Below are positions 17,698 to 26,836 of a stretch of DNA of 64,000 bases, piece after piece. The notes under the pieces are model-generated. The model had not been told where the DNA came from and did no database searches. It worked only from the letters and a program-made list of their open reading frames with translations. The DNA is from Streptomyces venezuelae. Lineage in GTDB: Bacteria > Actinomycetota > Actinomycetes > Streptomycetales > Streptomycetaceae. Location of the stretch: positions 6,617,501 to 6,681,500 of the forward strand of contig NZ_CP029190.1 in assembly GCF_008642295.1 (NCBI RefSeq), in the 5' to 3' direction. Position numbers and translations under genes: made by a program. Each line of letters begins with the position of its first letter. Positions within the stretch are counted from its first letter, which is position 1.

Positions 17698-19368
17698 ATG
17701 ACCCCCTCACCCCGCACGGGCAGACGCCCGCACCGCCAGGCCGGCCGCCGCGGCACCGCGGCGGCCCTCACCACCGCCGTGCTGGCCTCCTTCGCCCTGC
17801 TCTCCGCCTGTACGGGTCCGCCCCAGGGCGACGCCGGCACGGTCACCGACGTCCGGCTCTCCACCTCCACGCCCCCGGCCCGCGGCGAGATCGACTCCTT
17901 CAGCTGGGCCGTCTACGCCGAACCGCCCACCCTCGACTACACGGTGGCCTTCGACTACCCGCAGAACACCATCCTGTCCAATGTGTGCGAGAGCCTGATG
18001 CGCTGGACCCCGGGGCTCACCACCGAACCCGGCCTCGCCCTCAAGGCCGCCAACCCCGACCCCACCACCTGGGTCTACGACCTCCGCCCCGGCGTCCGCT
18101 TCCACGACGGCAAGGAGATGACCGCCGACGACGTGGTCTTCAGCCTCGGCCGGCAGATGGACCCCGACAACGCCGCCGCCTGGGCCCAGGTCTTCCAGAA
18201 CGTCACCGCCGTCACCAAGACCGGCCCGCTCCAGGTCACCGTCAAGCTCAAGAAGCCCGACTCCCAGTTCCCGCAGTACATGGCCACCGCCGCCGGCGTG
18301 GTCGCCTCCAAGGCGGGCGTCGAGGCGGCCGGCCGGGACTACGGCACCACCGGCGGTCTCGCCTGCACCGGCCCGTTCCGGCTCGGCACCTGGACCAAGG
18401 GCCAGTCCATCGAACTGGACCGCTTCGACGGCTACTGGGGCACCAAGGCCAAGTCCAGGAAGGCCGTCTTCCGCGTCCTGACCGATCCCTCCGCCCGTAC
18501 CAACGCCATGCTCAGGGGCGAGGTCGACGGCGGCTACCTGATCCCCACCGAGAGCTACGCCCGGCTGCGCGGAAGCGGCACCGGAACCCTGTACTTCGGC
18601 GAGGGCCTGAGCACCGTCAACGTCAACATCACCGATATGAAGGGGCCGCTCGGCGACGTCCGCGTCCGCCGGGCCCTGTCCCTGGCACTCGACCGCACCG
18701 GCTTCGTCAAGGCCGGACTCGGCGGCGCGGGCACCGTCACCAACTCCCTCACCACCCGGGCCGCCTGGGCCGCCGCCCCCGAGCAGACGCTCAAGGCCGC
18801 CTTCGACAGCCTCCCGCCCTCCGGCCAGGACATCGACAAGGCCAAGGCCCTGGTCCGGGAGGCCGGCGCCACCGGCAAGACCCTGACCGTCGCCACCAGC
18901 TCCATCGGCCAGGACGTCTCCCTCCTCGCCACCGCCGTCCAGGCCGCCGGCAGCCGGATCGGCCTGGACATCCGGCTCAAGACCATCGCCCCCAACGCCT
19001 TCACCGCACTGTTCACCGACCCCCAGGCGCGCGAGGGCATCGACATGTTCCCGCTCACCTACTACGACTCGATCACCGACCCCCTCGACCTGCTGCAGAA
19101 CTTCAAGACCGGTGCGTACATGAACTTCGCCGGCTACAGCGACCCGCAGTACGACGAACTCGTCGACCAGGCCTCCGCCGTCTACCCCGTCGAGCAGCGG
19201 CTGGCCATCGAGGCGAAGCTCCAGCACCGCGCCTCCGAGCAGCTGCTGTGGATCCCCGTCGCCGAGTGGCCCACCGCCTTGTACCTGGGCAAGCGGATCA
19301 CCGGCGCCCCCACCACCATCGCGTACATGTACTACCCGTGGGCCGCCGACGTGGGGGCCGCACAGTGA
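17698..19368 (+). CDS. Family-5 (Dpp/Opp type) substrate-binding lipoprotein
   Basis: Exported binding protein of 556 residues. The signal ends in the lipobox FALLSACTG (Cys near residue 39). Family-5 features: FSWAVYAEPPTLDY, YDLRPGVRFHDGKEMTADDVVFSLGR (only FHDGKEMTADDV is the key motif), GPFRLGTWTKGQSIELDRFDGYWG region near 220-245, and IPVAEWPTALYLG near the C-terminus. It would capture peptides, polyamine-like compounds or similar on the outer membrane face and pass them to the permeases coded directly after it (4-base GTGA overlap). Context favours arginine- or citrulline-containing peptides or agmatine products, but this is inference. Confidence 0.92.
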   Translation: MTPSPRTGRRPHRQAGRRGTAAALTTAVLASFALLSACTGPPQGDAGTVTDVRLSTSTPPARGEIDSFSWAVYAEPPTLDYTVAFDYPQNTILSNVCESLMRWTPGLTTEPGLALKAANPDPTTWVYDLRPGVRFHDGKEMTADDVVFSLGRQMDPDNAAAWAQVFQNVTAVTKTGPLQVTVKLKKPDSQFPQYMATAAGVVASKAGVEAAGRDYGTTGGLACTGPFRLGTWTKGQSIELDRFDGYWGTKAKSRKAVFRVLTDPSARTNAMLRGEVDGGYLIPTESYARLRGSGTGTLYFGEGLSTVNVNITDMKGPLGDVRVRRALSLALDRTGFVKAGLGGAGTVTNSLTTRAAWAAAPEQTLKAAFDSLPPSGQDIDKAKALVREAGATGKTLTVATSSIGQDVSLLATAVQAAGSRIGLDIRLKTIAPNAFTALFTDPQAREGIDMFPLTYYDSITDPLDLLQNFKTGAYMNFAGYSDPQYDELVDQASAVYPVEQRLAIEAKLQHRASEQLLWIPVAEWPTALYLGKRITGAPTTIAYMYYPWAADVGAAQ

Positions 19369-20324
19369 GCTTCCTCCGATTCGCCGTACGCCGGCTCGCG
19401 GAGATGGCCGCCACCCTCCTCGCCGCCTCGTTCGTGGTGTTCGGCGCCATGTACCTGGCACCGGGCAGCCCGGCGAGCTTCCTGCTCGCCGGCCGCTCGG
19501 CCTCCCCGGAGGCCCTCGCCGCGGTCAACGCCCAGTACCACCTGAACGACCCGTTCCTCGTACGGTACTTCCGCTGGCTCGGCGACGTGGTGCACGGCGA
19601 CTTCGGGCGCTCCCTCACCTACCGCACCGATGTCTCGCGCCTCCTCGCGGACCGGCTCCCCGTCACCCTGCTGCTGATCACCATGGCCCTCGCCGTGGTC
19701 GTGGCGGTCGGTCTGCTGCTGGGCCGGACCGCCGCCGTCCGCGGCGGCGCCACCGACTCCGGCATCCTCGTCGGCACCACCCTCGCCGTGGGCACCCCGT
19801 CCTTCGTCGCGGCCGTCCTGCTCCAGGGCCTCTTCGCGGTCCGGCTCGGCTGGTTCCCCAGCAGCGGCGCCGGCGACGGCTTCACCGACATGCTCTGGCA
19901 CCTCACCCTCCCCGCGATCGCCCTCGCCCTCTACCTGATCGGCATGCTCGCCCGGGTCACCCGCTCGGCCATGCTCGAAGCCCTCGACAGCGAGCACGTC
20001 ACCGTGGCCCGCAGCCGCGGAGTCCCCGAACGCCAGGTCATCCGCCGCCATGTCCTCCGCAACTCCCTCGGCACGGTCCTGACCACCGGCGGACTGATCG
20101 TCTCCACCCTGCTGGTGTGCACCATCCTCGTGGAGACCGCGTTCAGCATCGGCGGCATCGGCCAGCTGCTCGAACTGTCCACCACCACCAAGGACTTCCC
20201 GACCGTGCAGGCGATCTCCCTGATCATCGTCGCCCTCTTCATGACCGTGAACCTGATCGTGGACCTGCTGCTCCCGCTGGTCGACCCGCGGGTCAGCCTC
20301 GGCACCAGGGGGGCCGCCGCGTGA
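19365..20324 (+). CDS. ABC transporter permease, DppB type
   Basis: Membrane protein of 319 residues with about six segments and the DppB-like N-terminus FLRFAVRRLAEMAATLLAASF followed by APGSPASFLL. The EAA-type loop is VTVARSRGVPERQVIRRHVLRNSLGT (about 215-240), which docks on the ATPases. The GTG at 19365 overlaps the binding-protein stop by four bases; the very long frame further upstream is only an overlap with other genes. Second gene of the importer operon. Confidence 0.93.
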   Translation: MSFLRFAVRRLAEMAATLLAASFVVFGAMYLAPGSPASFLLAGRSASPEALAAVNAQYHLNDPFLVRYFRWLGDVVHGDFGRSLTYRTDVSRLLADRLPVTLLLITMALAVVVAVGLLLGRTAAVRGGATDSGILVGTTLAVGTPSFVAAVLLQGLFAVRLGWFPSSGAGDGFTDMLWHLTLPAIALALYLIGMLARVTRSAMLEALDSEHVTVARSRGVPERQVIRRHVLRNSLGTVLTTGGLIVSTLLVCTILVETAFSIGGIGQLLELSTTTKDFPTVQAISLIIVALFMTVNLIVDLLLPLVDPRVSLGTRGAAA

Positions 20325-21187
20325 CCGCCGCCTCCGCCCCCGCCCTCGCCCGTCGGCCCGGTCTCTCCCGGATCCGCGCCACCGGCTCCCCGCTCCACCT
20401 CGTCTGCCTGGCCCTGGTCGCGCTCGTCGTGCTCGCCGCCCTCCTCGCACCCTGGCTGGCACCCCACGACCCCAACGCTGTCGACCTGGGCACCGCCCTG
20501 GCCGCACCCTCCGCCGCACACCCGCTCGGCGTGGACGCCGCCGGCCGGGACACCCTCTCCCGCCTGCTGCTCGGCGCCCGCACCTCGCTGCTCGGCCCGC
20601 TGGGCGTGGTCGCCTTCTCCACCGTCGCCGGCATCGCCGTCGGGATGGCCGCGGCCTGGCGGGGCGGCTGGCTCGACTCCGTCCTCTCCCGCAGCACCGA
20701 GCTGGTCTTCGCCTTCCCCGGCATGCTGCTCGCCATCCTGATCATCTCCGTCTACGGCGAGGGCCTGCTCGCCCCCGTCATCGCCCTCGCCGTCGCCTAC
20801 CTGCCCTACGTCAGCCGCCTGACCCGGTCACTGGTCCTCGCCGAGCGGGAGCGCCCGTACGTGAGCGCCTACCGGGTCCAGGGCCACTCGGCGCTCCAGA
20901 TCTGTCTGCGCCACATCCTGCCCAACATCGCCCCCGTCGTCCTCGCCCAGTCCACCATCAACTTCGGCTACGCCCTCATGGACCTCGCCGGACTGTCCTT
21001 CCTCGGACTCGGCGTCCCCGCGCTCACGCCCGACTGGGGCCGCATGGTCTTCGACGGGCAGACCGCCGTCCAGCACGGCTACCCGCTGTCCGCGGTCCTG
21101 CCCTGCGTCTTCATCGTGCTGACCGTGGTCGCCTTCAACGTGGTGGGCGAACGGTGGGCGGACCGCATAGCCAGGAGAGCACGATGA
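20321..21187 (+). CDS. ABC transporter permease, DppC type
   Basis: Membrane protein of 288 residues. DppC hallmarks are APHDPNAVDLGTALAAPSAAHPLGVDAAGRDTLSRLL (key part HPLGVDAAGRDTLSRLL, about 60-78) and the EAA loop YVSAYRVQGHSALQICLRHILPN (key part GHSALQICLRHILPN). The GTG at 20321 overlaps the DppB stop by four bases (GTGA) and fixes the start. It pairs with the DppB-type subunit to form the channel. Confidence 0.93.
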   Translation: MTAASAPALARRPGLSRIRATGSPLHLVCLALVALVVLAALLAPWLAPHDPNAVDLGTALAAPSAAHPLGVDAAGRDTLSRLLLGARTSLLGPLGVVAFSTVAGIAVGMAAAWRGGWLDSVLSRSTELVFAFPGMLLAILIISVYGEGLLAPVIALAVAYLPYVSRLTRSLVLAERERPYVSAYRVQGHSALQICLRHILPNIAPVVLAQSTINFGYALMDLAGLSFLGLGVPALTPDWGRMVFDGQTAVQHGYPLSAVLPCVFIVLTVVAFNVVGERWADRIARRAR

Positions 21188-22188
21188 GCCCGACCGGCCC
21201 GACGCACACCCTCGACGTCCAAGGGCTGAGGGTCACCCTGCCCGGTACCGCCCGGCCCGTCCTCGACGGCGTCGACCTCACCGTCGCCCGCGGGGAGACC
21301 GTCGCCCTCGTCGGCGAGTCCGGCTCGGGGAAGTCCCTCACCTCCCGCAGCGCGCTGGGCCTGCTGCCGCCCGGCGCGGTCGTCGAAGGCACCGTACGGG
21401 TCGGCGTCGAGGATCTGTTCGCCCTGGACGCCGGCCGACTGCGCGAGGTGTGCGCCGGGCGGGTGGCCATGGTCTTCCAGGACCCGCGCGCCGCCGTCAA
21501 CCCGCTGCGCCGCATCGGCGACTTCCTCACCGAGAGCGTCACCCTCACCGGTGCCGTGAACCGGCGGGAGGCCACGTCCCGGGCGGTCGAGCTCCTCGAA
21601 GCCGTGGGCCTGGACGCGTCCGTCCTGCGGAAGTATCCCGGCCAGGTCTCCGGGGGCATGCTCCAGCGCGTCGTGATCGCAGCGGCCCTGATGGGGGACC
21701 CCGAGCTCCTGCTGGCCGACGAACCCACCACGGCGCTGGACGTCACCAGCCAGGCCGAGGTCATCGCCCTGCTGGCCGGACTCCGCGAACGCTTCGGCAC
21801 CGGCCTGCTGTTCGTCACCCACGACCTCGACCTCGCCGCCGCCATCAGTGACCGCGTCTACGTCATGTACGCCGGTCGGATCGCCGAGACCGGCCCGGCC
21901 CAGGTCCTCTTCAGCCGCCCCCGGCACCCGTACACGGCCGCCCTGCTGGCCTCCACCCCGCGGATGGACGGCCCCAGGGGCCGGCTCGCCGCCATCCACG
22001 GCCAGCCGCCCGACCTGCGGGAACCCCTGCACGGCTGTGCCTTCGCCGCCCGCTGCCCGCTCGCCACCGAGGTCTGCGACCAGCGGGCCCCGGAGCCGGC
22101 CGCGGCCCCGGACCGGCCGGAGCACCGGGCCGCCTGCCACCACAGCGACCGGCTCGAAAGGAGCACCGCCGATGTCGTCGACGTCTGA
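21184..22188 (+). CDS. ABC transporter ATP-binding protein, DppD type
   Basis: Cytoplasmic ATPase of 334 residues. Walker A is [10 protein letters not shown] (about residues 39-48), signature VSGGMLQR, Walker B LLLADEPTTALD, and the H-loop FVTHDLD. The C-terminal oligopeptide-transporter extension has the Cys motif CAFAARCPLATEVC (about 290-304), which often binds an iron-sulfur cluster in this family. ATGA overlap with the DppC stop gives the start. It acts with the DppF-type partner. Confidence 0.94.
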   Translation: MSPTGPTHTLDVQGLRVTLPGTARPVLDGVDLTVARGETVALVGESGSGKSLTSRSALGLLPPGAVVEGTVRVGVEDLFALDAGRLREVCAGRVAMVFQDPRAAVNPLRRIGDFLTESVTLTGAVNRREATSRAVELLEAVGLDASVLRKYPGQVSGGMLQRVVIAAALMGDPELLLADEPTTALDVTSQAEVIALLAGLRERFGTGLLFVTHDLDLAAAISDRVYVMYAGRIAETGPAQVLFSRPRHPYTAALLASTPRMDGPRGRLAAIHGQPPDLREPLHGCAFAARCPLATEVCDQRAPEPAAAPDRPEHRAACHHSDRLERSTADVVDV

Positions 22189-23047
22189 GACGAACGCACT
22201 GGAAGTCAGGGGACTGCGCCGGTCCTTCGGGGCCGTCCGTGCGGTGGACGACGTGTCCTTCGTCCTCCCCGAGGGCGGATCGCTGGGCATCGTGGGGGAG
22301 TCCGGCTCCGGCAAGAGCACCACGGCCCGCATCGTCGTCGGGCTGGAGCAGGCCGACGCGGGGGAGGTGCTCGTACGGGGCCGGGCCCGGACGGGACGCG
22401 CCCGCGGACGGGCCGCCCGGCTGGCCCGCGCCCGCGAGATCCAGATGGTGTTCCAGGACCCCTATCTCTCCCTCGACCCGCGCACCGGCGTCGAGGCGGC
22501 CCTGCGCGAGACGCTCAGCCTGCACTTCCCCGGCCGCGACCCTGCCCGGCGGATCCGTGAACTGCTCGACCAGGTGGGCCTGGGCAGCCGGGCCGCCGAC
22601 GCCCTGCCGCGGCAGCTTTCCGGCGGCCAGCGCCAGCGCGTCGCCATCGCCCGGGCCCTCGCCGTGGAACCGGCCGTCCTGGTCCTCGACGAGGCGGTCG
22701 CCGCGCTCGACGTCTCCGTACAGGCGCAGATCCTCAATCTGCTGGCCGACGTCCGGGAACAGACCGGGGTCGGGTACCTCTTCATCACCCACGACCTCGG
22801 GGTCGTCCGGTGCGTCACCGACGAGATCGTCGTGATGCGCCACGGCGCCGTGGTCGAACAGGGCGGCACGGCGGAGGTCCTGGCCGCTCCCCGGCACCCG
22901 TACACCCGGCTGCTGCTGGATTCGGTGCCCCGCCCGGGCTGGGATCCCCAGGCGATCGCCGCGGCGCGCCGGGCACTCCAGGGCTGTCCTGCGCCAGGTC
23001 CGGCGACCGCCGGGTCCAGCGGAACGCCGCAGCTTGGTCAGTTGTGA
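22172..23047 (+). CDS. ABC transporter ATP-binding protein, DppF type
   Basis: ATPase of 291 residues. Walker [11 protein letters not shown] is near residue 38, signature LSGGQRQRV, Walker [12 protein letters not shown] (Ala-Val replacing the common Pro-Thr) and H-loop FITHDLG. It lacks the full C-terminal Cys cluster of DppD (only one Cys in LQGCPAPG). The ATG at 22172 has AAAGGAG eight bases upstream and overlaps DppD by 17 bases; a longer frame starting at 21848 lies inside dppD and is rejected. Confidence 0.93.
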   Translation: MSSTSETNALEVRGLRRSFGAVRAVDDVSFVLPEGGSLGIVGESGSGKSTTARIVVGLEQADAGEVLVRGRARTGRARGRAARLARAREIQMVFQDPYLSLDPRTGVEAALRETLSLHFPGRDPARRIRELLDQVGLGSRAADALPRQLSGGQRQRVAIARALAVEPAVLVLDEAVAALDVSVQAQILNLLADVREQTGVGYLFITHDLGVVRCVTDEIVVMRHGAVVEQGGTAEVLAAPRHPYTRLLLDSVPRPGWDPQAIAAARRALQGCPAPGPATAGSSGTPQLGQL

Positions 23048-23112
23048 CCCTTCGGTCAACCCCGCAGCCAGGCGGGGGAGTCGGTATCCCCAAGGAAGAC
23101 CAGGAGACCCCC

Positions 23113-24273
23113 ATGAACGATCACGCAGCACACCCGCCCGCCGAGGGCGCGGGCATGGGCCGGCGCAGGTTCCTGGCGGCGGCCGGCCTCACCGCCGCCG
23201 CTGCCGCGCTCGCGGCGGCCGAGGGCCGGGCCGGGGCGGCCCCCCGTACGGCTCCTGCGGCGGTGGGCACCTTCCGGGTGCCGATCGAGGACGTCCGCCA
23301 CACCCGCACCTGGATGGCCTGGCCGGACAGCAGCTCGATCTGGGGCGGCAAGCTGAGCGGCGTCCAGTCGGACATCGCCCTGATCGCCCGCACCATCGCC
23401 AGGTACGAGCCGGTCTACCTGTGCGCCAACCCCGGCAGTGCCGCCAAGGCCCGCTCCCTGTGCGGCCCGGCCGTCACCGTCATCACCACCATCCCCGTCG
23501 ACGACTGCTGGATGCGCGACACCGGCCCGGTCTTCCGTACCGACGGGGCGGGCGGGCTGGACGCGGTCGGCCTGAGTTTCAACGGCTGGGGCAACAAGCA
23601 GGCGCACGCCAAGGACACCCTGGTCGCCGGCCGGATCGCCGGCCACGTCGGCGTCCCGTTCACCGTGGCCGGCCTGGTGGGCGAGGGCGGCGCGGTAGAG
23701 CAGGACGGCGCCGGCACCCTGATGGCCACCCGCAGCAGTCTCGTCAACAAGAACCGCAACCCCGGCATGTCGCAGAGCCGGATCGAGGCCGCGCTGTGCA
23801 CGGCCTACGGCGCGACCAAGGTCATCTGGTTCGACGGCGTGTACGGCCAGGACATCACCGACGACCACGTCGACGCCACCTCCCGCTTCCTCGCCCCCGG
23901 GAAGGCCCTCGTCCAGATGCCCCTGGCCTCGGACAACGACGTCTACGCCAAGGACGCCCGCCAGCAGTTCCAGATCCTGTCCGGAGCCACCACCGCGGGC
24001 GGCACCCGGATGACCGTCGAGAAGCTCCAGGGCCCCGACTACGACAAGATCCGCTCTACCCACCCGGACTTCCTGGCCTCGTACGCCAACTACTACGTGT
24101 GCAACGGTGCCGTCATCAGCGGCCAGTTCGGCGACACCCGGGCCGACGCCGCGGCCAAGGCCACGCTGACGCGCCTCTTCCCCGGCCGCGTGGTCGAACA
24201 GCTCAACATCGACCGCCTCGGCACCGGCGGCGGCGGAGTCCACTGCGTCACCCAGCAGCAGCCGGCCGCCTAG
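23113..24273 (+). CDS. Exported agmatine/peptidylarginine deiminase paralogue 3
   Basis: Third deiminase of the island (386 aa). The N-terminus [20 protein letters not shown] is a clear twin-Arg Tat signal, with probable cleavage after GAAPRTAPA. Catalytic motifs are intact: [13 protein letters not shown] (Asp), [22 protein letters not shown] (His) and [11 protein letters not shown] (nucleophile Cys). AGGAG lies seven bases before the ATG. It follows the ABC operon by 65 bases in the same direction and may belong to the same transcript. As an exported enzyme it should act on substrates outside the membrane, unlike paralogue 2. Confidence 0.92.
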   Translation: MNDHAAHPPAEGAGMGRRRFLAAAGLTAAAAALAAAEGRAGAAPRTAPAAVGTFRVPIEDVRHTRTWMAWPDSSSIWGGKLSGVQSDIALIARTIARYEPVYLCANPGSAAKARSLCGPAVTVITTIPVDDCWMRDTGPVFRTDGAGGLDAVGLSFNGWGNKQAHAKDTLVAGRIAGHVGVPFTVAGLVGEGGAVEQDGAGTLMATRSSLVNKNRNPGMSQSRIEAALCTAYGATKVIWFDGVYGQDITDDHVDATSRFLAPGKALVQMPLASDNDVYAKDARQQFQILSGATTAGGTRMTVEKLQGPDYDKIRSTHPDFLASYANYYVCNGAVISGQFGDTRADAAAKATLTRLFPGRVVEQLNIDRLGTGGGGVHCVTQQQPAA

Positions 24274-24318
24274 GGTCTGCCGCCGTCGCGCCATCGCCGC
24301 GTCACGCCCCCGGCCTTA

Positions 24319-24352
24319 TTGCACATATATTGCAGTTGCAGAAGCAAGGCAG
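24319..24352. promoter_or_regulatory. Tandem Nur-like 6-5-6 boxes before tsaD paralogue
   Basis: Two abutting 17-base units. Unit 1 is TTGCAC-ATATA-TTGCAG (24319-24335) and unit 2 is TTGCAG-AAGCA-AGGCAG (24336-24352). Both fit the tTGCaa-N5-ttGCAA pattern described for Nur, the nickel-responsive Fur-family regulator of Streptomyces coelicolor. A -10-like TATATT (24326-24331) lies inside unit 1, and the ribosome-binding site starts at 24353, so bound repressor would block initiation. The same double arrangement occurs at 29604-29637 and 32914-32947. Confidence 0.75.
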
Positions 24353-24365
24353 AAGGAGGCGTGCT

Positions 24366-25439
24366 GTGGGCGGACCGGTAGTGCTGGGAATCGAGTCCTC
24401 GTGTGACGAGACCGGTGCGGGGATCGTGCGCGACGGAAAGCTGCTCGCCCACGTGGTGGCGTCGAGCATGGACGAGCACGCCCGGTTCGGCGGGGTGGTC
24501 CCCGAAATCGCGGCCCGCGCCCACCTCCAGGCGTTCAACCCCGTCGTCCGGCAGGCCCTCGACCAGGCCGGACTGCGGCTCGGCCAGCTCGACGCCATCG
24601 CCGTCACCACCGGACCCGGACTCTCCGGAGCCCTCCAGGTGGGCCTGGCCGGCGCCAAGTCCCTGGCCTACGCGGCCGGACTGCCGCTGTACGGGGTGCA
24701 CCACCTCGCCGGGCACGTGGCCGCCGACACCCTGGAGCACGGCCCGCTGCCCAACCCGTGCATGGTGCTGATCGTCTCCGGCGGCCACACCTCGCTGCTG
24801 CTCGTACGGGACCTCGTACGCGATCCGATCCTGCACCTGGGCGACACCGTGGACGACGCGGCCGGGGAGTGCTTCGACAAGGTGGCACGGGTCTTCGGCC
24901 TGCCCTACCCGGGCGGCCCGGCCATCGACCGGGCCGCCCGCGGGGGGAACGGCTGCGCGGTGGCCTTCCCGCGCCCCCTCACCCGTGCGGGTGACGCCCC
25001 GTACGCCTTCTCCTTCTCCGGACTGAAGACCGCCGCCGCCCGCTGGGCCGAGCAGCACCGCATCCGGGGCGAGGAGATCCCGGTGGCCGACGGCGCCGCC
25101 TCGCTCCAGGAGGCCATCGCGGACGTGCTCACCCGCAAGGCGCTGGCCGCCTGCCGGGAGTACGAGGTGCGCACGCTGGTCGTGGTCGGCGGAGTGGCCG
25201 CGAACTCGCGGGTGCGGGCTCTGGCCGAGGAGCGGTGCGCCGCCGCCGGTGTCGAACTGCGGGTGCCCCCGCTGACGCTGTGCACCGACAACGGGGCGAT
25301 GATCGCCGCCGTCGGCGACCTGCTGGTGCGGGCGGGCTCGGAACCCGCGCAGCTCGACGTCTCGATCGACCCGTCCGCGCCACTGGAGTACGCCGCCCTG
25401 CACCCGGTGGCCCGCGCCGCCGCCCCCCTTCCCGCCTGA
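24366..25439 (+). CDS. tsaD: TsaD/Kae1-family protein, stand-alone paralogue
   Basis: ASKHA-fold protein of 357 residues of the family that transfers the threonylcarbamoyl group to A37 of ANN-decoding tRNAs. Motifs are complete: [13 protein letters not shown] at the N-terminus, [12 protein letters not shown], the metal-site HHLAGH (about 118-123), [10 protein letters not shown], and [10 protein letters not shown] with the third metal ligand Asp (near 305). In streptomycetes the housekeeping tsaD usually sits with tsaB, rimI and alr; none of these is here, so this is probably a second copy. AAGGAGG precedes the GTG. It is convergent with the MATE gene (26 bases apart) and shares its operator type with the RiPP and importer operons. 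It may be an alternative t6A enzyme for metal starvation or a tailoring enzyme; neither is proven. Confidence 0.88.
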   Translation: MGGPVVLGIESSCDETGAGIVRDGKLLAHVVASSMDEHARFGGVVPEIAARAHLQAFNPVVRQALDQAGLRLGQLDAIAVTTGPGLSGALQVGLAGAKSLAYAAGLPLYGVHHLAGHVAADTLEHGPLPNPCMVLIVSGGHTSLLLVRDLVRDPILHLGDTVDDAAGECFDKVARVFGLPYPGGPAIDRAARGGNGCAVAFPRPLTRAGDAPYAFSFSGLKTAAARWAEQHRIRGEEIPVADGAASLQEAIADVLTRKALAACREYEVRTLVVVGGVAANSRVRALAEERCAAAGVELRVPPLTLCTDNGAMIAAVGDLLVRAGSEPAQLDVSIDPSAPLEYAALHPVARAAAPLPA

Positions 25440-25465
25440 CGCCGCGGCCCGGACGCGACGCGGCC

Positions 25466-26836
25466 TCAGGCGAGGTCCGCCTGCGGGGCCTTCGGCGGGC
25501 CGGCCCGCTGCGCCGGGTCCTTGCCCGCGAACCGCTTCCGGTACCGCGGGACCAGCAGTGCGCAGTACAGGACGGCGAAGGAGGTCCATGCCAGGTACAG
25601 GCCGGGCAGGCCGAGACCGGCGTGCACGCCCAGCAGCCACCCGAGCGGGATGAGCAGCAGGTAGTCGCTGGTCACGGAGGCGACCAGGACGGCCCGGGTG
25701 TCCCCGGCGGCGCGGAGCAGCGCGGCGTACGCCATGCCGGCTGCCAGCGGCGCCATGCTCAGCAGGGCCACCGGGGTCGCACCCCAGGCGCGTTCCGCGA
25801 CCACGGGGTCCGAGGTGATCCGGTCCAGCAGGACCGGGCCGAGGGCGAGGGCCGAGGCCGAGGGCAGGGCGAGCATCAGCAGCAGGAGCCTGAGGCCCGT
25901 CGGATGCCAGGACCGGGCGCCCCGGGTGTCGCCCCGGCCGAGTTCCTGGCCGGCCAGGATGGTGATCGCCGTGGATGCGGAGCCGAGGAAGGTGAACACG
26001 ACGAGGGTCAGGTTGTCCACGATCCGGTACGCGGCGAGATCGTGGGTGCTCATGCGGGCGGCGAAGCCCGCCATCAGGGCCTCGTTGACGTAGCCGATGC
26101 CGAGCGTGGTCATCTCGGGCCAGCCGATCCGCCACAGCCGCCCGGCCTCGGCCCGGGTGGCTTCCGCCGCCTCCGCGGAGTCCCCGGCGGCGCGCGGCAG
26201 CCGGCTCCGGCAGTACACCAGCAGGAAGCCGGTCCCGGCTGCCGTGGCGGCGAGGGTGGAGAACGCGGCCCCGGTCACGCCGAGGCCCGCACGGAAGATG
26301 AACAGCAGGCCGAGCGGGAGGTTCACCAGGTTGACGAGCAGCGCCGTGTACATCGCCGCCCGGGTCGCCCCGGTCCCGGCGCAGGCGGCCTGGAGGGTGA
26401 AGGACACGGCGGCGAAGGGAACGGCGAGCGCCAGGATGCGCAGATAGCCGGTTCCCGGCCCGAGGACCTCGCCGGCCGCGCCCAGAGCCCTCAGGGCGTA
26501 CGGCGCCGCCGCGTACAGGACGGAGCCGAGGGCCGCTCCGGCGGCCACGGAGGTGATCAGCCCGGTGCGTACGACCCGGCCGACCTCCCCGCTCCGGCCG
26601 GCGCCGTGGCACCGGGCCACCCGGACCTGGACCGCCGTGGCCCAGCCGCGGACGACGATCAGCGCGACGAAGTACACGGGCGCGGCGAGGGCGAAGGCGC
26701 CGAGGGCGTCGGTGGACACGCGGGCGAGCATGAGCGTGTCGACGATGTTGACCGCGACCTGGGTCAGTCCGGCCACGAGCAGCGGGCAGGCCAGGACCCA
26801 TGCGCCGCGGAGCGTGGGGCGGGCGGGACCGTTCAC
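25466..26836 (-). CDS. MATE-family multidrug/metabolite exporter
   Basis: Integral membrane protein of 456 residues with twelve predicted segments in two homologous halves, typical of MATE. Half 1 begins LRGAWVLACPLLVAGLTQVAVNIVDTLMLA; the second half begins WRIGWPEMTTLGIGYVNEALMAGFAARM (key landmarks ITQ-like GLTQVAVN and GWPEMTTLG). The GTG at 26834-26836 overlaps the oxidoreductase stop by four bases (GTGA), so it is the last gene of the peptide-ycaO operon. It would use an ion gradient to export the matured peptide. Longer upstream reading frames in this register are overlap with ycaO. Confidence 0.9.
   Translation of the reverse strand: MNGPARPTLRGAWVLACPLLVAGLTQVAVNIVDTLMLARVSTDALGAFALAAPVYFVALIVVRGWATAVQVRVARCHGAGRSGEVGRVVRTGLITSVAAGAALGSVLYAAAPYALRALGAAGEVLGPGTGYLRILALAVPFAAVSFTLQAACAGTGATRAAMYTALLVNLVNLPLGLLFIFRAGLGVTGAAFSTLAATAAGTGFLLVYCRSRLPRAAGDSAEAAEATRAEAGRLWRIGWPEMTTLGIGYVNEALMAGFAARMSTHDLAAYRIVDNLTLVVFTFLGSASTAITILAGQELGRGDTRGARSWHPTGLRLLLLMLALPSASALALGPVLLDRITSDPVVAERAWGATPVALLSMAPLAAGMAYAALLRAAGDTRAVLVASVTSDYLLLIPLGWLLGVHAGLGLPGLYLAWTSFAVLYCALLVPRYRKRFAGKDPAQRAGPPKAPQADLA

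Noticed and set aside
16617..19364. Very long plus-strand frame running through deiminase 2 and the binding-protein gene
   Set aside because: It is an alternate frame of two well-supported genes; its protein is a low-complexity Arg/Pro/Gly string until the true permease start at 19365.
17698..23047. Dpp-type transporter considered as a nickel (Nik) importer because the same family carries nickel and Nur-like boxes are close
   Set aside because: No 6-5-6 box lies before it; its operators are the TetR type and the flanking genes are deiminases.
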